64,000 nt of DNA from positions 868,001 to 932,000 of the forward strand of contig CAWIWF010000006.1 of assembly GCA_963839815.1 (NCBI GenBank). The letters are read 5' to 3'. Of the stretch, positions 1-7,856 are shown one piece after another. Each line of letters starts with the position of its first letter. The stretch's first letter is position 1. A program made the position numbers and the translations under genes. The notes under the pieces are model-generated. The model was not told the DNA's origin. It did no database searches and was given only the letters and a program-made list of their open reading frames with translations. The DNA is from JACVRM01 sp963839815 (GTDB lineage: Bacteria; Actinomycetota; Thermoleophilia; Gaiellales; Gaiellaceae).

Positions 1-2
1 AC

Positions 3-582
3 GGCGGCCGGATCAACGAGGCGCTGATCAAGGCGATGATCGCGCGGGCCGGCGAGGTGTCACAGCAGCCCGGCCACTGGTGGGCCGACCAGCTCAACAA
101 CGAGGACGCGGTCGAGGGCTACCTGCCGCTCGGCGAGGAGATCTGGAGCGCAGTCGGACGGACGGGTCGACGCGTTCGTCCACTCGGTCGCGACGGCGCA
201 CTCCATCCACGGCGCCGCGCGCGCGCTGCGCTCCCGCCACCCTCAGCTCGAGGTCGTGGCCGTCGAGCCCGCCGAGTCGGCCGTCCTCTCGGGCAACCCG
301 ACCGGCTCCCACCGCATCGAGGGCATCGGCATCGGGTTCGTGCCGCCGCTTTGGCATCCGGACGAGGTCGACTCGATCGAGCAGGTGTCCACAGAGGACG
401 CGTACGCGATGGGACGCCGCCTGGCCGCCGAGGAAGGGATCTTCGCCGGAGCGTCGACCGGGGCGAACGTCGTGGCGGCGATCCGCGTCGCCGAGCGCCT
501 CGGGACGGACGCGACCGTCGTAACGATCGTTGTCGACTCGGGGCTCCGCTACCTCAGCACCGAGCTCTACCGGCGCCCCTAG
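3..582 (+). pseudogene. Cysteine synthase family PLP enzyme, 3' part, frameshifted
   Basis: This is the C-terminal part of a fold-type II PLP enzyme of the cysteine synthase/cystathionine beta-synthase family; the 5' part lies outside the window. Reading from base 3 gives GGRINEALIKAMIARAGEV, then PGHWWADQLNN and GEEIW. The continuation, DAFVHSVATAHSIHGAARAL, HRIEGIGIGFVPPLW and FAGASTGANVVAA, is in another frame. The two halves join if one base is removed near 147-150 (tgg-agcg-cag), so I read a +1 frameshift. Codon use is normal on both sides, so a sequencing or assembly error is as likely as a true pseudogene. The exact substrate cannot be told from this fragment. Confidence 0.75.
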
Positions 583-622
583 CGGCCGGTCGAGCCCGCC
601 CCTCCGGGTCTAGAGTGGCGGC

Positions 623-1774
623 GTGGAGCGGGTGGACGTCCTCGTGGTCGGCGCCGGGCCTGCCGGCTCGACGACCGCGTACCGCCTCGCGCGTGCGGGC
701 GCGCGCGTGGTTCTCGCCGAGCGGGCCCCCTTCCCGCGCGACAAGCCGTGCGGCGGCGGGCTCACCGAGCGGGCGCTGCGCGAGCTGCCGGTGGACGTGT
801 CGCCGGTCGTCGAGCACGAGGTCGACCGCCTCGAGCTCTCGCTCCGCTACCGCAGCCGGATCACGAAGCGCTCGCGCGGACGGCTGGTGGCGATGACGCA
901 GCGCATCCGGCTCGACGCCTTCCTGGCGGAGCAGGCCGCGGCGGCCGGTGCCGACCTGCGCGACGGTCTCCGGGTGACGAGCGTTCGAGACGAGGGAGAG
1001 CAGGTCGTCGCGGAGACGGCCTCCGGCCCGATCGAGGCGAGTGTCGTGATCGGCGCGGACGGTGTCAACGGCGTCACCGCCCGCTCGGCCGGGCTCGAGC
1101 AGAAGACCGTGCACGGCGTCGCGCTCGAGGGAAACGTGCCGAACGGCGCGGTCCCGAGCGGGCGGTACGACGGCAGGGCCGTGATCGAGCTCGGCGTCGT
1201 CAGCGGCGGCTACGCCTGGGTCTTCCCGAAGGGCGACCACGTCAACGTGGGCGTGGGGGGCTGGGAGCACGAGGGCCCGCGGCTGCGCGAGCACCTGCGC
1301 CGCCTCTGCGACGAGCACGGGATCGCGGCGGACGACGTCGAGAGCGTGCGCGGCTACCGGCTGCCGTTGCGCCGACCCGGTGGCGTCGCGGCGCGCGGCC
1401 GGATCGCGCTCGTGGGGGACGCGGCCGGGCTCGTCGACCCGCTCTCGGGTGACGGCATGTTCGAGGCGTTCGTCAGCGGGCGGCTCGCCGCGGCGGCTGC
1501 ACTCGACGTGCTCGAGGGGCGCGCCGCCGGCGTCGAGCCGTACGCCGTGGCGCTCGATCGCGCGATCGGCGCGCACGCCTCGGCCTCCTGGCAGGCGAAG
1601 CTCGCGCTCGACCGCTTCCCGCGCCTCACCTTCGCGCTCCTGCGCCTGCCGCCCGTGTGGCGCGCGGTCGACGCGCTCGTGCGCGGCGACCTCGCCCACC
1701 CCGGGCAGGCGCGAGGGTTGGCGCGCGCGCCGCTTCGCGCCGTCGAGGCGCTCGGCCGGGGCGGACGGGCCTAG
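623..1774 (+). CDS. Geranylgeranyl reductase family FAD-dependent oxidoreductase
   Basis: A 383-residue flavoprotein of the geranylgeranyl reductase/digeranylgeranylglycerophospholipid reductase family, which reduces isoprenoid double bonds using FAD. Visible motifs are the N-terminal dinucleotide-binding GAGPAGS (about residues 10-16), the family signature DKPCGGGLTERA (about 40-51) and the second FAD motif GDAAGLVDPLSGDGMFEAF (about 266-284). The GTG start at 623 is chosen because VDVLVVGAGPAG begins immediately after it. A TAGAGT box a few bases upstream could be the -10 of a leaderless transcript. In actinobacteria this family is often linked to menaquinone side-chain saturation, but no menaquinone gene is adjacent, so the substrate is open. 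Confidence 0.88.
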   Translation: MERVDVLVVGAGPAGSTTAYRLARAGARVVLAERAPFPRDKPCGGGLTERALRELPVDVSPVVEHEVDRLELSLRYRSRITKRSRGRLVAMTQRIRLDAFLAEQAAAAGADLRDGLRVTSVRDEGEQVVAETASGPIEASVVIGADGVNGVTARSAGLEQKTVHGVALEGNVPNGAVPSGRYDGRAVIELGVVSGGYAWVFPKGDHVNVGVGGWEHEGPRLREHLRRLCDEHGIAADDVESVRGYRLPLRRPGGVAARGRIALVGDAAGLVDPLSGDGMFEAFVSGRLAAAAALDVLEGRAAGVEPYAVALDRAIGAHASASWQAKLALDRFPRLTFALLRLPPVWRAVDALVRGDLAHPGQARGLARAPLRAVEALGRGGRA

Positions 1775-1791
1775 CCTCTGCCGGACGAGCC

Positions 1792-1814
1792 GCGGCCTCC
1801 GCGCCGGAGGCCGC
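1792..1814 (+). terminator. Hairpin after the flavoprotein gene
   Basis: A perfect 9-bp stem (gcggcctcc / ggaggccgc) with a 5-base loop starts 17 bases after the stop codon. It has no T-run, as is common in high-GC genomes. Terminator function is inferred from position. Confidence 0.45.
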
Positions 1815-1864
1815 GATGCGGGCCACGCGACCGATCGCGCCTGCGGACGTGTCGGCGCCCAGCT

Positions 1865-2060
1865 GACACAGCAGGCCATGGCTGCCGCGGACACGTCGCA
1901 GGGACAGTCCCTGCTGAAGGCGCTGCGCGGGACGCCGGCGCGAGCCGCGGGCTGTGGACGGACTGGTGCAGTGCCGACACAGAGGACATGGCTCGCGTGG
2001 ACGGCTACCAGGGACTGTCCCTGGTACGTGTCCCGGGCGGACATGTCCGGTCGGGACACG
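1865..2060. repeat. Diverged direct repeat carrying GGGAC-A/T-GTCCC palindromes
   Basis: This part of the 476-base gap before the pilT-like gene holds no credible gene. Two diverged copies of about 50 bases (1865-1914 and 1977-2026) both run gacacag..catggct and end in a palindrome: gcagggac-a-gtccctgc at 1898-1914 and taccagggac-t-gtccctggta at 2006-2026. Directly after the second, cgtgtccc (2027-2034) and gggacacg (2053-2060) form an outer inverted repeat around ggacatgtcc (2039-2048). Related GGGACTGTCCC palindromes follow rpoC (46201-46227). The function is unknown. The rest of the gap (2061-2210) shows nothing recognisable. Confidence 0.6.
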
Positions 2061-2210
2061 TGAGCCCGCCCGTGGTGGCAGGAGGGGGTCGCCGTGGGGC
2101 GGTGCGGGCCAGGGGCGCTCCCCCGGCACAGGTGGCGCCGCCTGACCCCCGACGGAGGGTGGTGAACCGGGGAATCTGCCGAAAAGTAGGCGTCGTTCCC
2201 TCATTCGAGG

Positions 2211-2238
2211 TAAACCGGCGGGAGCTTCGTGCCGATGC
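2211..2238 (+). promoter_or_regulatory. Sigma-28/WhiG-type promoter of the pilT-like/murein hydrolase unit
   Basis: TAAA at 2211-2214, 16 bases, then GCCGATGC at 2231-2238. The ATG follows 12 bases after the -10 element, so the mRNA would be almost leaderless. The layout matches the other pilus units in the window. Identification as a sigma-28-class promoter rests on the family consensus TAAA-N15/16-GCCGATAA. Confidence 0.65.
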
Positions 2239-2250
2239 TCGCTGCGCGGC

Positions 2251-3456
2251 ATGGATCTCGACGCCCTCCTCCTGCACGCCGTCGACCTGGGTGCAAGCGA
2301 CATCCACCTGAAGGTGGGCCGCCCGCCCGTGCTCCGGCGCGACGGCTCGCTCGGCCCGCTGGCCGACTGGCCCGCGCTCGACGAGCACGCGCTCGAGAGC
2401 GTGCTGGCGCAGGTGACCGCCGGCGTCCCGGCGCGCCTGGCCGACTTTCATGAGACCGGCGAGCTCGACATCGCCTACGCGGGCGGCGACCTGCCGCGCT
2501 TCCGCGTCAACGGCTTCCGGCAGCGGAGCGCGATCTCATTCGCCTTCCGCGCCATCCCCGCCGACGTCCCGACGTTCGAGGATCTCGACCTGCCGGCCGG
2601 CGTCAAGCGCCTCTCCTCCGAGGAGCGCGGCCTCGTCCTGGTCACGGGCGCGACGGGCTCGGGCAAGACCACGACGCTCGCGGCGATGGTCGACTACATC
2701 AACCGCTCGCGGCACCTGCACATCGTCACGATCGAGGATCCGATCGAGATCCTCCATCCGGATCGGAGCTGCATCGTCAACCAGCGCGAGGTCGGCCTCG
2801 ACACGCAGTCCTTCGCGCAGGCGCTCCGCCGCGTCTTGCGGCAGGACCCGGACGTGATCCTGATCGGCGAGCTGCGTGACGCCGAGACGGCGCAGACCGC
2901 GCTCCAGGCCGCAGAGTCGGGCCACCTGGTCTTCTCGACCATGCACACGATCGACGCTGCCGAGACCGTCAGCCGCCTGATCGAGTTCTTCCCGCCTGTC
3001 AAGCAGCAGCAGGTGCGCTCGATCCTCGCCGGCGTCCTGCGCGGCGTGGTCAGCCAGCGCCTGCTCCCCCGCAGTGGCGGGGGCCGCGTCCCGGCGGTCG
3101 AGGTGATGGTCACCAACGCGCGCATCGCCGACCTGCTGCGCGAGGGCCGCTCGGACGAGATCGAGGACGCCGTCGCCGACGGGTCGTTCACCGACATGCA
3201 GACCTTCGAGCAGGCGCTGATCAACCTCGTGCTCGACCGCAGCGTCGAGACGGAGGTCGCCGCCAACGCCGCCACCAACCGCCACGACTTCCTGGTCACG
3301 CTCGAGCGCGCGGAGAAGCAGCTCGCCGCTGCCTCGGGCGACCCCGTGCTGACGAGTGAGCCTGAGCGCGTCCCCGTCCTGAGCGTGGGCGGCGGCGTCG
3401 GAGGCTTCGACGACGAGCCGCCTGCGTTCCTGCGTGCGCCCGAGCCGAGGGCATGA
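2251..3456 (+). CDS. pilT: PilT-family type IV pilus ATPase
   Basis: A 401-residue secretion/retraction ATPase of the PilT/PilU family. Visible elements are the N-terminal SDIHLKVG PAS-like segment, Walker A GATGSGKTTT (about residues 133-142), the Asp box VTIEDPIEI, Walker B DPDVILIGELRD and the His box FSTMHT. There is no tetracysteine region and the length fits PilT rather than PilB, so it should power pilus retraction rather than extension. The last about 60 residues are a low-complexity tail. A second PilT-like ATPase lies at 16702. The stop overlaps the next start (ATGA at 3453-3456), so it is translationally coupled to a cell-wall hydrolase. Confidence 0.9.
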   Translation: MDLDALLLHAVDLGASDIHLKVGRPPVLRRDGSLGPLADWPALDEHALESVLAQVTAGVPARLADFHETGELDIAYAGGDLPRFRVNGFRQRSAISFAFRAIPADVPTFEDLDLPAGVKRLSSEERGLVLVTGATGSGKTTTLAAMVDYINRSRHLHIVTIEDPIEILHPDRSCIVNQREVGLDTQSFAQALRRVLRQDPDVILIGELRDAETAQTALQAAESGHLVFSTMHTIDAAETVSRLIEFFPPVKQQQVRSILAGVLRGVVSQRLLPRSGGGRVPAVEVMVTNARIADLLREGRSDEIEDAVADGSFTDMQTFEQALINLVLDRSVETEVAANAATNRHDFLVTLERAEKQLAAASGDPVLTSEPERVPVLSVGGGVGGFDDEPPAFLRAPEPRA

Positions 3457-4868
3457 TGCGGCGCCTCGGCCTGCTGCTGACGCTGACGGCTCTGCTGGCC
3501 CCGGGGGCGGCCGCCGGCGCCGGCACCTTCGTCGTCGTCGACGAGATCGCGACCCTGCCCGGCTTCGAGCTGCCGAACGAGCCCGGCGCGATCGCGGTCG
3601 ACCCGTCCTTCCGTTCCCGTCCCGCCTGGGTGCAGCAGCGCTCGGTGGGCGAGCTGATGCCGCTGTGGCAGCGCGCCGGCGAGGCCTACGGCATCCCGTG
3701 GGAGCTTCTCGCCGCCATCAACAAGATCGAGACAAACTTCGGCCAGAACATGGGCCCGAGCTCGGCAGGAGCCGTCGGCTGGATGCAGTTCATGCCCGAC
3801 ACCTGGCTGCGCTGGGGCACGGACGCCAACTTCGACGGCCTCGCGGACCCCTGGGATCCCGAGGACGCAGTCTTCTCGGCTGCGCGCTATCTCGCCGCTG
3901 CCGGCGGTCAGACCGACCTGCCGCGCGCCGTGTTCGCCTACAACCACGCCGACTGGTACGTGAACGAGGTGCTCGCGCTGGCGAGCGTCTACGCCGGCGG
4001 CTCGGAGGTCGTCCCGGCCTTCGCGGCCGAGCCTGGCGTCGACCTCGAGGCTGCGCAGCGGGCGGTTGCGGAGGCGTCCGAGGCTCTCACCCGTGCCCTC
4101 GCGCGTGAGACTGCTCTCGCGCGGCGTGAGGCGACCGTCGTGCGTCGGCAGGGCCGCTCGCAGCTCCTCTCCGACCGGCTCATCCGCGACAAGCGACTGA
4201 CGCAGGCCGCGATCCGGACCGCCCGGGCGCGGACCAGGACGGCGGAGCTGCGGCGGCGTCTGGCCGAGGCGGAGGCGACGCTTGCAGCTGCCAGGGCGGG
4301 GTACCTGGCAACGCCGTTCGGGCTCGGCTCCGGCTACGCAGCTCCGAGCCAGACCGGTGGCTACGCCTTCCCGGTTGGCGGCGGCCCGGCGCAGGTCTCC
4401 GTCGCCGCGACGCACCACGACTACCCCGCAGCCGACATCGCCGCGCCGATGGGGGCCCCGGTCTACGCGCACGAGGACGCCGTGGTCGTCCGTGGCTGGT
4501 CCGAGTCCGAGGGACGCTGCGGCATCGGCTTCACGATGCGTGCGTCGGACGGGCGTGAGTGGACGTACTGCCACCTCTCATACCTCGAGCCGATCGTCTC
4601 GACCGGAGCGCTCCTCACAGCAGGCACGCCCGTCGGCCTCGTCGGCTCGACCGGCACCTACTCGACCGGCCCGCACCTGCACCTGCAGCTGGCTCCCGCA
4701 GTCAGCTACCCGCAGGTCGAGCCGTGGTTCCGCAACTTCGCCGGCACGGCCTTCAGCTGGATCGGCAACCCGCCTCCCGGCGAGGCCCCCAAGTTCGCGG
4801 TCATCCCGAACACGTCCACCCCGGACGAGCCTGCCGGCCGCGTCGTGCTCTTCACCCAGAGCTCCTAG
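3453..4868 (+). CDS. Secreted lytic transglycosylase with C-terminal M23 peptidase domain
   Basis: A 471-residue cell-wall hydrolase. An N-terminal signal peptide (about residues 1-24) leads into a lytic-transglycosylase domain (about 65-185: WELLAAINKIETNFGQN with the catalytic Glu, SSAGAVGWMQFMPDTW, DPWDPEDAVFSAARYLA). An Arg/Ala-rich coiled-coil stretch (about 195-285) follows, then an M23/LytM domain with HHDYPAADIAAP (zinc His and Asp) and GPHLHLQL (second His pair). It would cleave both glycan and peptide of peptidoglycan. The start overlaps the pilT-like stop by 4 bases, suggesting wall remodelling for pilus passage; that role is inferred. Confidence 0.88.
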   Translation: MMRRLGLLLTLTALLAPGAAAGAGTFVVVDEIATLPGFELPNEPGAIAVDPSFRSRPAWVQQRSVGELMPLWQRAGEAYGIPWELLAAINKIETNFGQNMGPSSAGAVGWMQFMPDTWLRWGTDANFDGLADPWDPEDAVFSAARYLAAAGGQTDLPRAVFAYNHADWYVNEVLALASVYAGGSEVVPAFAAEPGVDLEAAQRAVAEASEALTRALARETALARREATVVRRQGRSQLLSDRLIRDKRLTQAAIRTARARTRTAELRRRLAEAEATLAAARAGYLATPFGLGSGYAAPSQTGGYAFPVGGGPAQVSVAATHHDYPAADIAAPMGAPVYAHEDAVVVRGWSESEGRCGIGFTMRASDGREWTYCHLSYLEPIVSTGALLTAGTPVGLVGSTGTYSTGPHLHLQLAPAVSYPQVEPWFRNFAGTAFSWIGNPPPGEAPKFAVIPNTSTPDEPAGRVVLFTQSS

Positions 4869-4879
4869 CAACCTCGGTC

Positions 4880-4907
4880 TAAACCCGCGATGTCTTTTTG
4901 CCGAAAG
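4880..4907 (+). promoter_or_regulatory. Sigma-28/WhiG-type promoter of the minor-pilin operon
   Basis: TAAA at 4880-4883, 16 bases, then GCCGAAAG at 4900-4907, followed by a GGAG ribosome-binding site and the ATG at 4917. This places the start at 4917 rather than at the in-frame ATG at 4890, which lies inside the promoter spacer. Confidence 0.6.
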
Positions 4908-4916
4908 GAGATCCAG

Positions 4917-5790
4917 ATGGCGGCCAAGCTGACTCCGACTGCACTCAGGCTCGCAGCGCTCGCGCTGGTGGCCCTGCTCTCCACTGCGACGATCACGTTC
5001 GCCGCTGGTGGCGGCAGCACCACCCCGACAGCCGCCAAGCCGGCTGTCACCGCACGCCCGACCGTGCGCGTGCCCGACGTCCGCGGCCAGGTTTTCGTCT
5101 TCGCGAAGGGCATGCTCGCCGACGCGGGCTTCGCCTGGCGCGTGGCCGGCGCGACCAACGGCTATGCCGTCAATCTCGTCGAGACGCAGTCGCCCGCTCC
5201 GGGGACGCAGGTCGTCGACAACGGCCGCCCGACGATCCGGCTGACGCTCAGCCGGAATGCGCGGTACGTGGAGGAGGGTGAGCCCGAGAACAGCTCGCCG
5301 TACGCGGGCACGCCCGTGCATGCTCCCGAACCAGCGCCCGGTCACCAAGCCCGTCCCGGCGGCGCCCCCGAAGCCGGCAGCGACGCCGCGCCCAGTGGCG
5401 AAGCCGAAGCCCGTCGCGAAGCCCGTGGCGAAGCCGAAGCCTGTCGTCAAGCCGAAGCCGGCCGCCAAGCCGCAGCCCCGGCCTGCCGCCTTCACCGTGT
5501 CCGGCGCGCCGAAGGAGCCGCTCAACGAGATTCCGCTGACCGAGCGCGCCAAGCAGCTCGAGGCCTGGATCGCCAAGGAGCCGAAGAAGACGAAGGCCAA
5601 TGTGGCCCACTGGATGTACCAGCACGAGTGGATCACGACCGGCGCCCGCTTCGGCTGGTGGCGCGGGGCCGAGGCGCTGCAGACGCTGATCCGTGTCGAC
5701 GAACGTGTCATCGACCTCTGGGGCATCGGCTCGCTCAGCCGCGACGTCGCCGCCCGCGCCCTCAGGGAGGTCGAGGCGAAGAGCGGGTGA
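4917..5790 (+). pseudogene. Secreted PASTA-like protein with K/P-rich linker, apparent frameshift
   Basis: First gene of the minor-pilin operon. From the ATG at 4917 it shows a signal peptide (about residues 1-29) and a PASTA-like domain (VRVPDVRGQVFVFAKGMLADAGF ... QSPAPGTQV ... IRLTLSR, about 44-118). A Pro/Ala/Lys linker (VAKPKPVAKPVAKPKP) and a C-terminal domain with WIAKEPKKTKANVAHWMYQH and FGWWRGAEALQTLIR continue in the +1 frame to the TGA at 5788-5790. Removing one c from the ccc at 5337-5339 (gaa cca gcg ccg gtc acc) restores a single frame of about 290 residues. The unshifted frame stays open through 5790 and runs in frame into the next gene, which would mislead an automatic annotation into a false fusion. 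PASTA domains bind peptidoglycan in other proteins. Confidence 0.65.
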
Positions 5791-6368
5791 GCCTCGTGCG
5801 CACCCTGCGGTCACGGCTCGCCTCGCAGGCGGGCTACTCGCTCACGGAGCTCCTGGTGACGATGTCGATTCTCAGCATCGTGCTGGGAGGTCTGACACAG
5901 CTCTTCACCGCCGGCCTGAAGGCCGAGACGGAGGTGGCGTTTCGCTACCAGGCGCAGAGCAACGCCCGCGGGGCGTTGAGCTACCTGCGCCGCGAGACGC
6001 ACTGCGCCACGTCGGCAACGGTGACGACGAGCGGGTCGCCGGCGACGTCGACCCTCGTCCTGACGCTGCCGGTGGGGTGCCCCCGGCCCCAGGGCGAGAC
6101 CGCCGGGAGCGCGGCGCGCTGGTGCGCGGTCTACGTCTCCACGGGCCGGTTCCAGCTCTATCGCATGCCGGGCGCCACGTGTGACTCGACCGGGAAGCTC
6201 TACGCCGACTACCTGTCGACGGGGACCGTCTTCACGTACACCGCCCCTTCGACGGCCCTCGGCTTCGTCAGCGTCGACCTGCCGGTGCGTGTCAGCACCT
6301 CGGCGACGACCACGACGACCTACCGGCTGAAGGACGACATCGTCCTTCGCAACACGGTGCGCACGTGA
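5787..6368 (+). CDS. PilW-like minor pilin (prepilin-type N-terminus)
   Basis: A 193-residue prepilin-like protein. The GTG start at 5787 overlaps the upstream stop (GTGA). The N-terminus SQAGYSLTELLVTMSILSIVLGGLTQLF is a type IV prepilin leader with the cleavage Gly, the conserved Glu five residues later and a hydrophobic helix; the Phe that usually follows the Gly is Tyr here. The rest (about 40-193) has two or more Cys and a Thr/Ser-rich end. Position before three PilX-like genes matches the usual minor-pilin cluster order. It would be processed by the prepilin peptidase at 10800. Confidence 0.8.
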   Translation: MSLVRTLRSRLASQAGYSLTELLVTMSILSIVLGGLTQLFTAGLKAETEVAFRYQAQSNARGALSYLRRETHCATSATVTTSGSPATSTLVLTLPVGCPRPQGETAGSAARWCAVYVSTGRFQLYRMPGATCDSTGKLYADYLSTGTVFTYTAPSTALGFVSVDLPVRVSTSATTTTTYRLKDDIVLRNTVRT

Positions 6369-7856
6369 GAGGTGCGCTGGTCGTCCGGGCGGGGCTGCTT
6401 CGCCGTGAGCAGGGCCTCGCGCTGCCGATCGTGCTCGGGATGATGCTCGTGTTCGGGCTCGCGCTCGGGGGTGTGATGACGCTCTCCGGCTCCTCGGAGC
6501 AGTCGGCCGCACGCGAGAAGCAGAGCCAGACCGCTTTCGGCGCCGGCGAGGCATCCCTCGCGACCGCCATCTCCCAGCTCGCCACCGCCGCCAACCCACG
6601 CTCGTCGTCCTCGCTCCCGAGCTGCGCAGCCCCCGCCACGCTCGCGTTCGCCGGCTCCACCGGCGACTACTGCGGCACGCTCACGGGCGACGACTGGACG
6701 ATCACCGCCAGGGGCTTCGCGAAGACGACGGCGGCCGGCGGCCAGCAGACGCGCAGGATCACCCAGGTCGCCTCGATCCTGCCGTTCTACCACGGCGGCC
6801 TCGGGGAGCTGTGGAACCGGGTCTACCAGTGGGACACGAGCAAGTGCGTCGAGTTCAAGAAGATCATCCTGACCGTGCCCGTGGTCACACGGAGCTGCGT
6901 CAAGCTCAAGGGCAACAGCTCGAAGCCCACCCGCCTGCTCGGCACCTACGTCTCGATTGCCGGCTACGTCGAGCTCGAGGACTCGGACAGCATCGGGCTC
7001 TCCTCGAACCCGATCGCCCGTGCCGACATCGGTGGCACGTGCGACCTCAAGCACGGCTCCGGGCCCCACTCGCCGTGCGGCCCCGCCGACGCCGTCTACG
7101 CCACCGCGATCTCGACCTCGACCCCCGACCTCGGCCGTCCCACCGTCGACTTCGCCTACTGGTACGCCAACGCCAAGCCCGGGCCGAAGTTCCCGTGCAC
7201 CGTCGGCTCGCTGCCCTCGGGCAGCGAGTTCGAGAAGGCCGGCGACCTGGCCTACGACGGCGACGCCAAGAAGATGGACCTGACGCCGAAGGACGAGAGC
7301 TACACGTGCCAGCACTGGTCGGGCGGCGAGATGCTCGGCGAGCTCTCCTGGAACCACGTCACCAAGGTGCTCAAGGTCACGGGCGCCGATCTTCTTCGAC
7401 GGAGAGATGGAGGCCAAGGACAAGGTGCTCGTCAACTACCAGGGCAAGGGGACGATCTACTCCGCCGGGAAGTTCGAGCTCGAGGAGGCGTTCTGCGCCG
7501 GCGGCAACGGCACGAACAACTGCCTCTCGAGCATGTCCAACTGGGATCCGGCCCAGAACCTGCTGATCCTCGCCACCGGCGGGCTCGAGGACGTCGACAA
7601 GGAGACGTTCAAGATGGACAAGGACGAGGCTGCCTTCCAGGGGGCCGTCTGGTCGCAGGGCAAGTGCAAGATCGGCAAGAAGGCGTCGATCTCCTCGCCG
7701 CTGATCTGCGGTCAGCTCGGCATCAAGGAGGACGACTCGATCGACGACCCGACGATCAACCCCTGGCCGCCGAGCCTGATCGGCCCGCGACCGGGACAGC
7801 TGTACTCGAGCCCCAACGGGGACTTTCAGATCCTGCTGCGGGAGCAACTCGGCTGA
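6365..7856 (+). pseudogene. PilX-like pilus assembly protein, copy A, single frameshift
   Basis: A large PilX-like protein of about 496 residues once one base is removed. The N-terminus REQGLALPIVLGMMLVFGLALGGVM is a Gly-preceded hydrophobic helix like PilX_N, followed by SAAREKQSQTAFGAGEASLATAI. The body has Cys-containing loops, FAYWYANAKPGP and a beta-rich segment (FFDGEMEAKDKVLVNYQGKG). Comparison with the paralogue at 9241 (acg atc ttc ttc gac) shows one extra base near 7384-7388 (ggcgccgatctt). It overlaps the upstream gene by ATGA-type coupling and the downstream start by 1 base (TGATG). It probably forms part of the pilus tip or priming complex; that is inferred from family and context. 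Confidence 0.7.

Noticed and set aside
554..2059. 501-codon minus-strand open frame opposite the flavoprotein gene
   Set aside because: The composition is Arg/Ala-rich without motifs, and it covers a well-supported gene on the other strand.
2178..2186. GCCGAAAAG as a second sigma-28-type -10 before pilT
   Set aside because: No T(A/C)AA lies at the 16-base spacing upstream.
2160..2250. c-di-GMP riboswitch before the pilT-like gene
   Set aside because: I looked because of GGTAAACC, but the conserved GEMM core and tetraloop are missing, and the segment is explained by the promoter.
2251..3456. PilB (extension ATPase) identity for the first ATPase
   Set aside because: It lacks the long N-terminal domain and the tetracysteine region of PilB.
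4890..6368. A single 492-residue fusion of the PASTA-like protein and the PilW-like pilin
   Set aside because: The middle third is shadow-frame sequence. The real C-terminus of the first gene is in the +1 frame and the pilin has its own GTG start.
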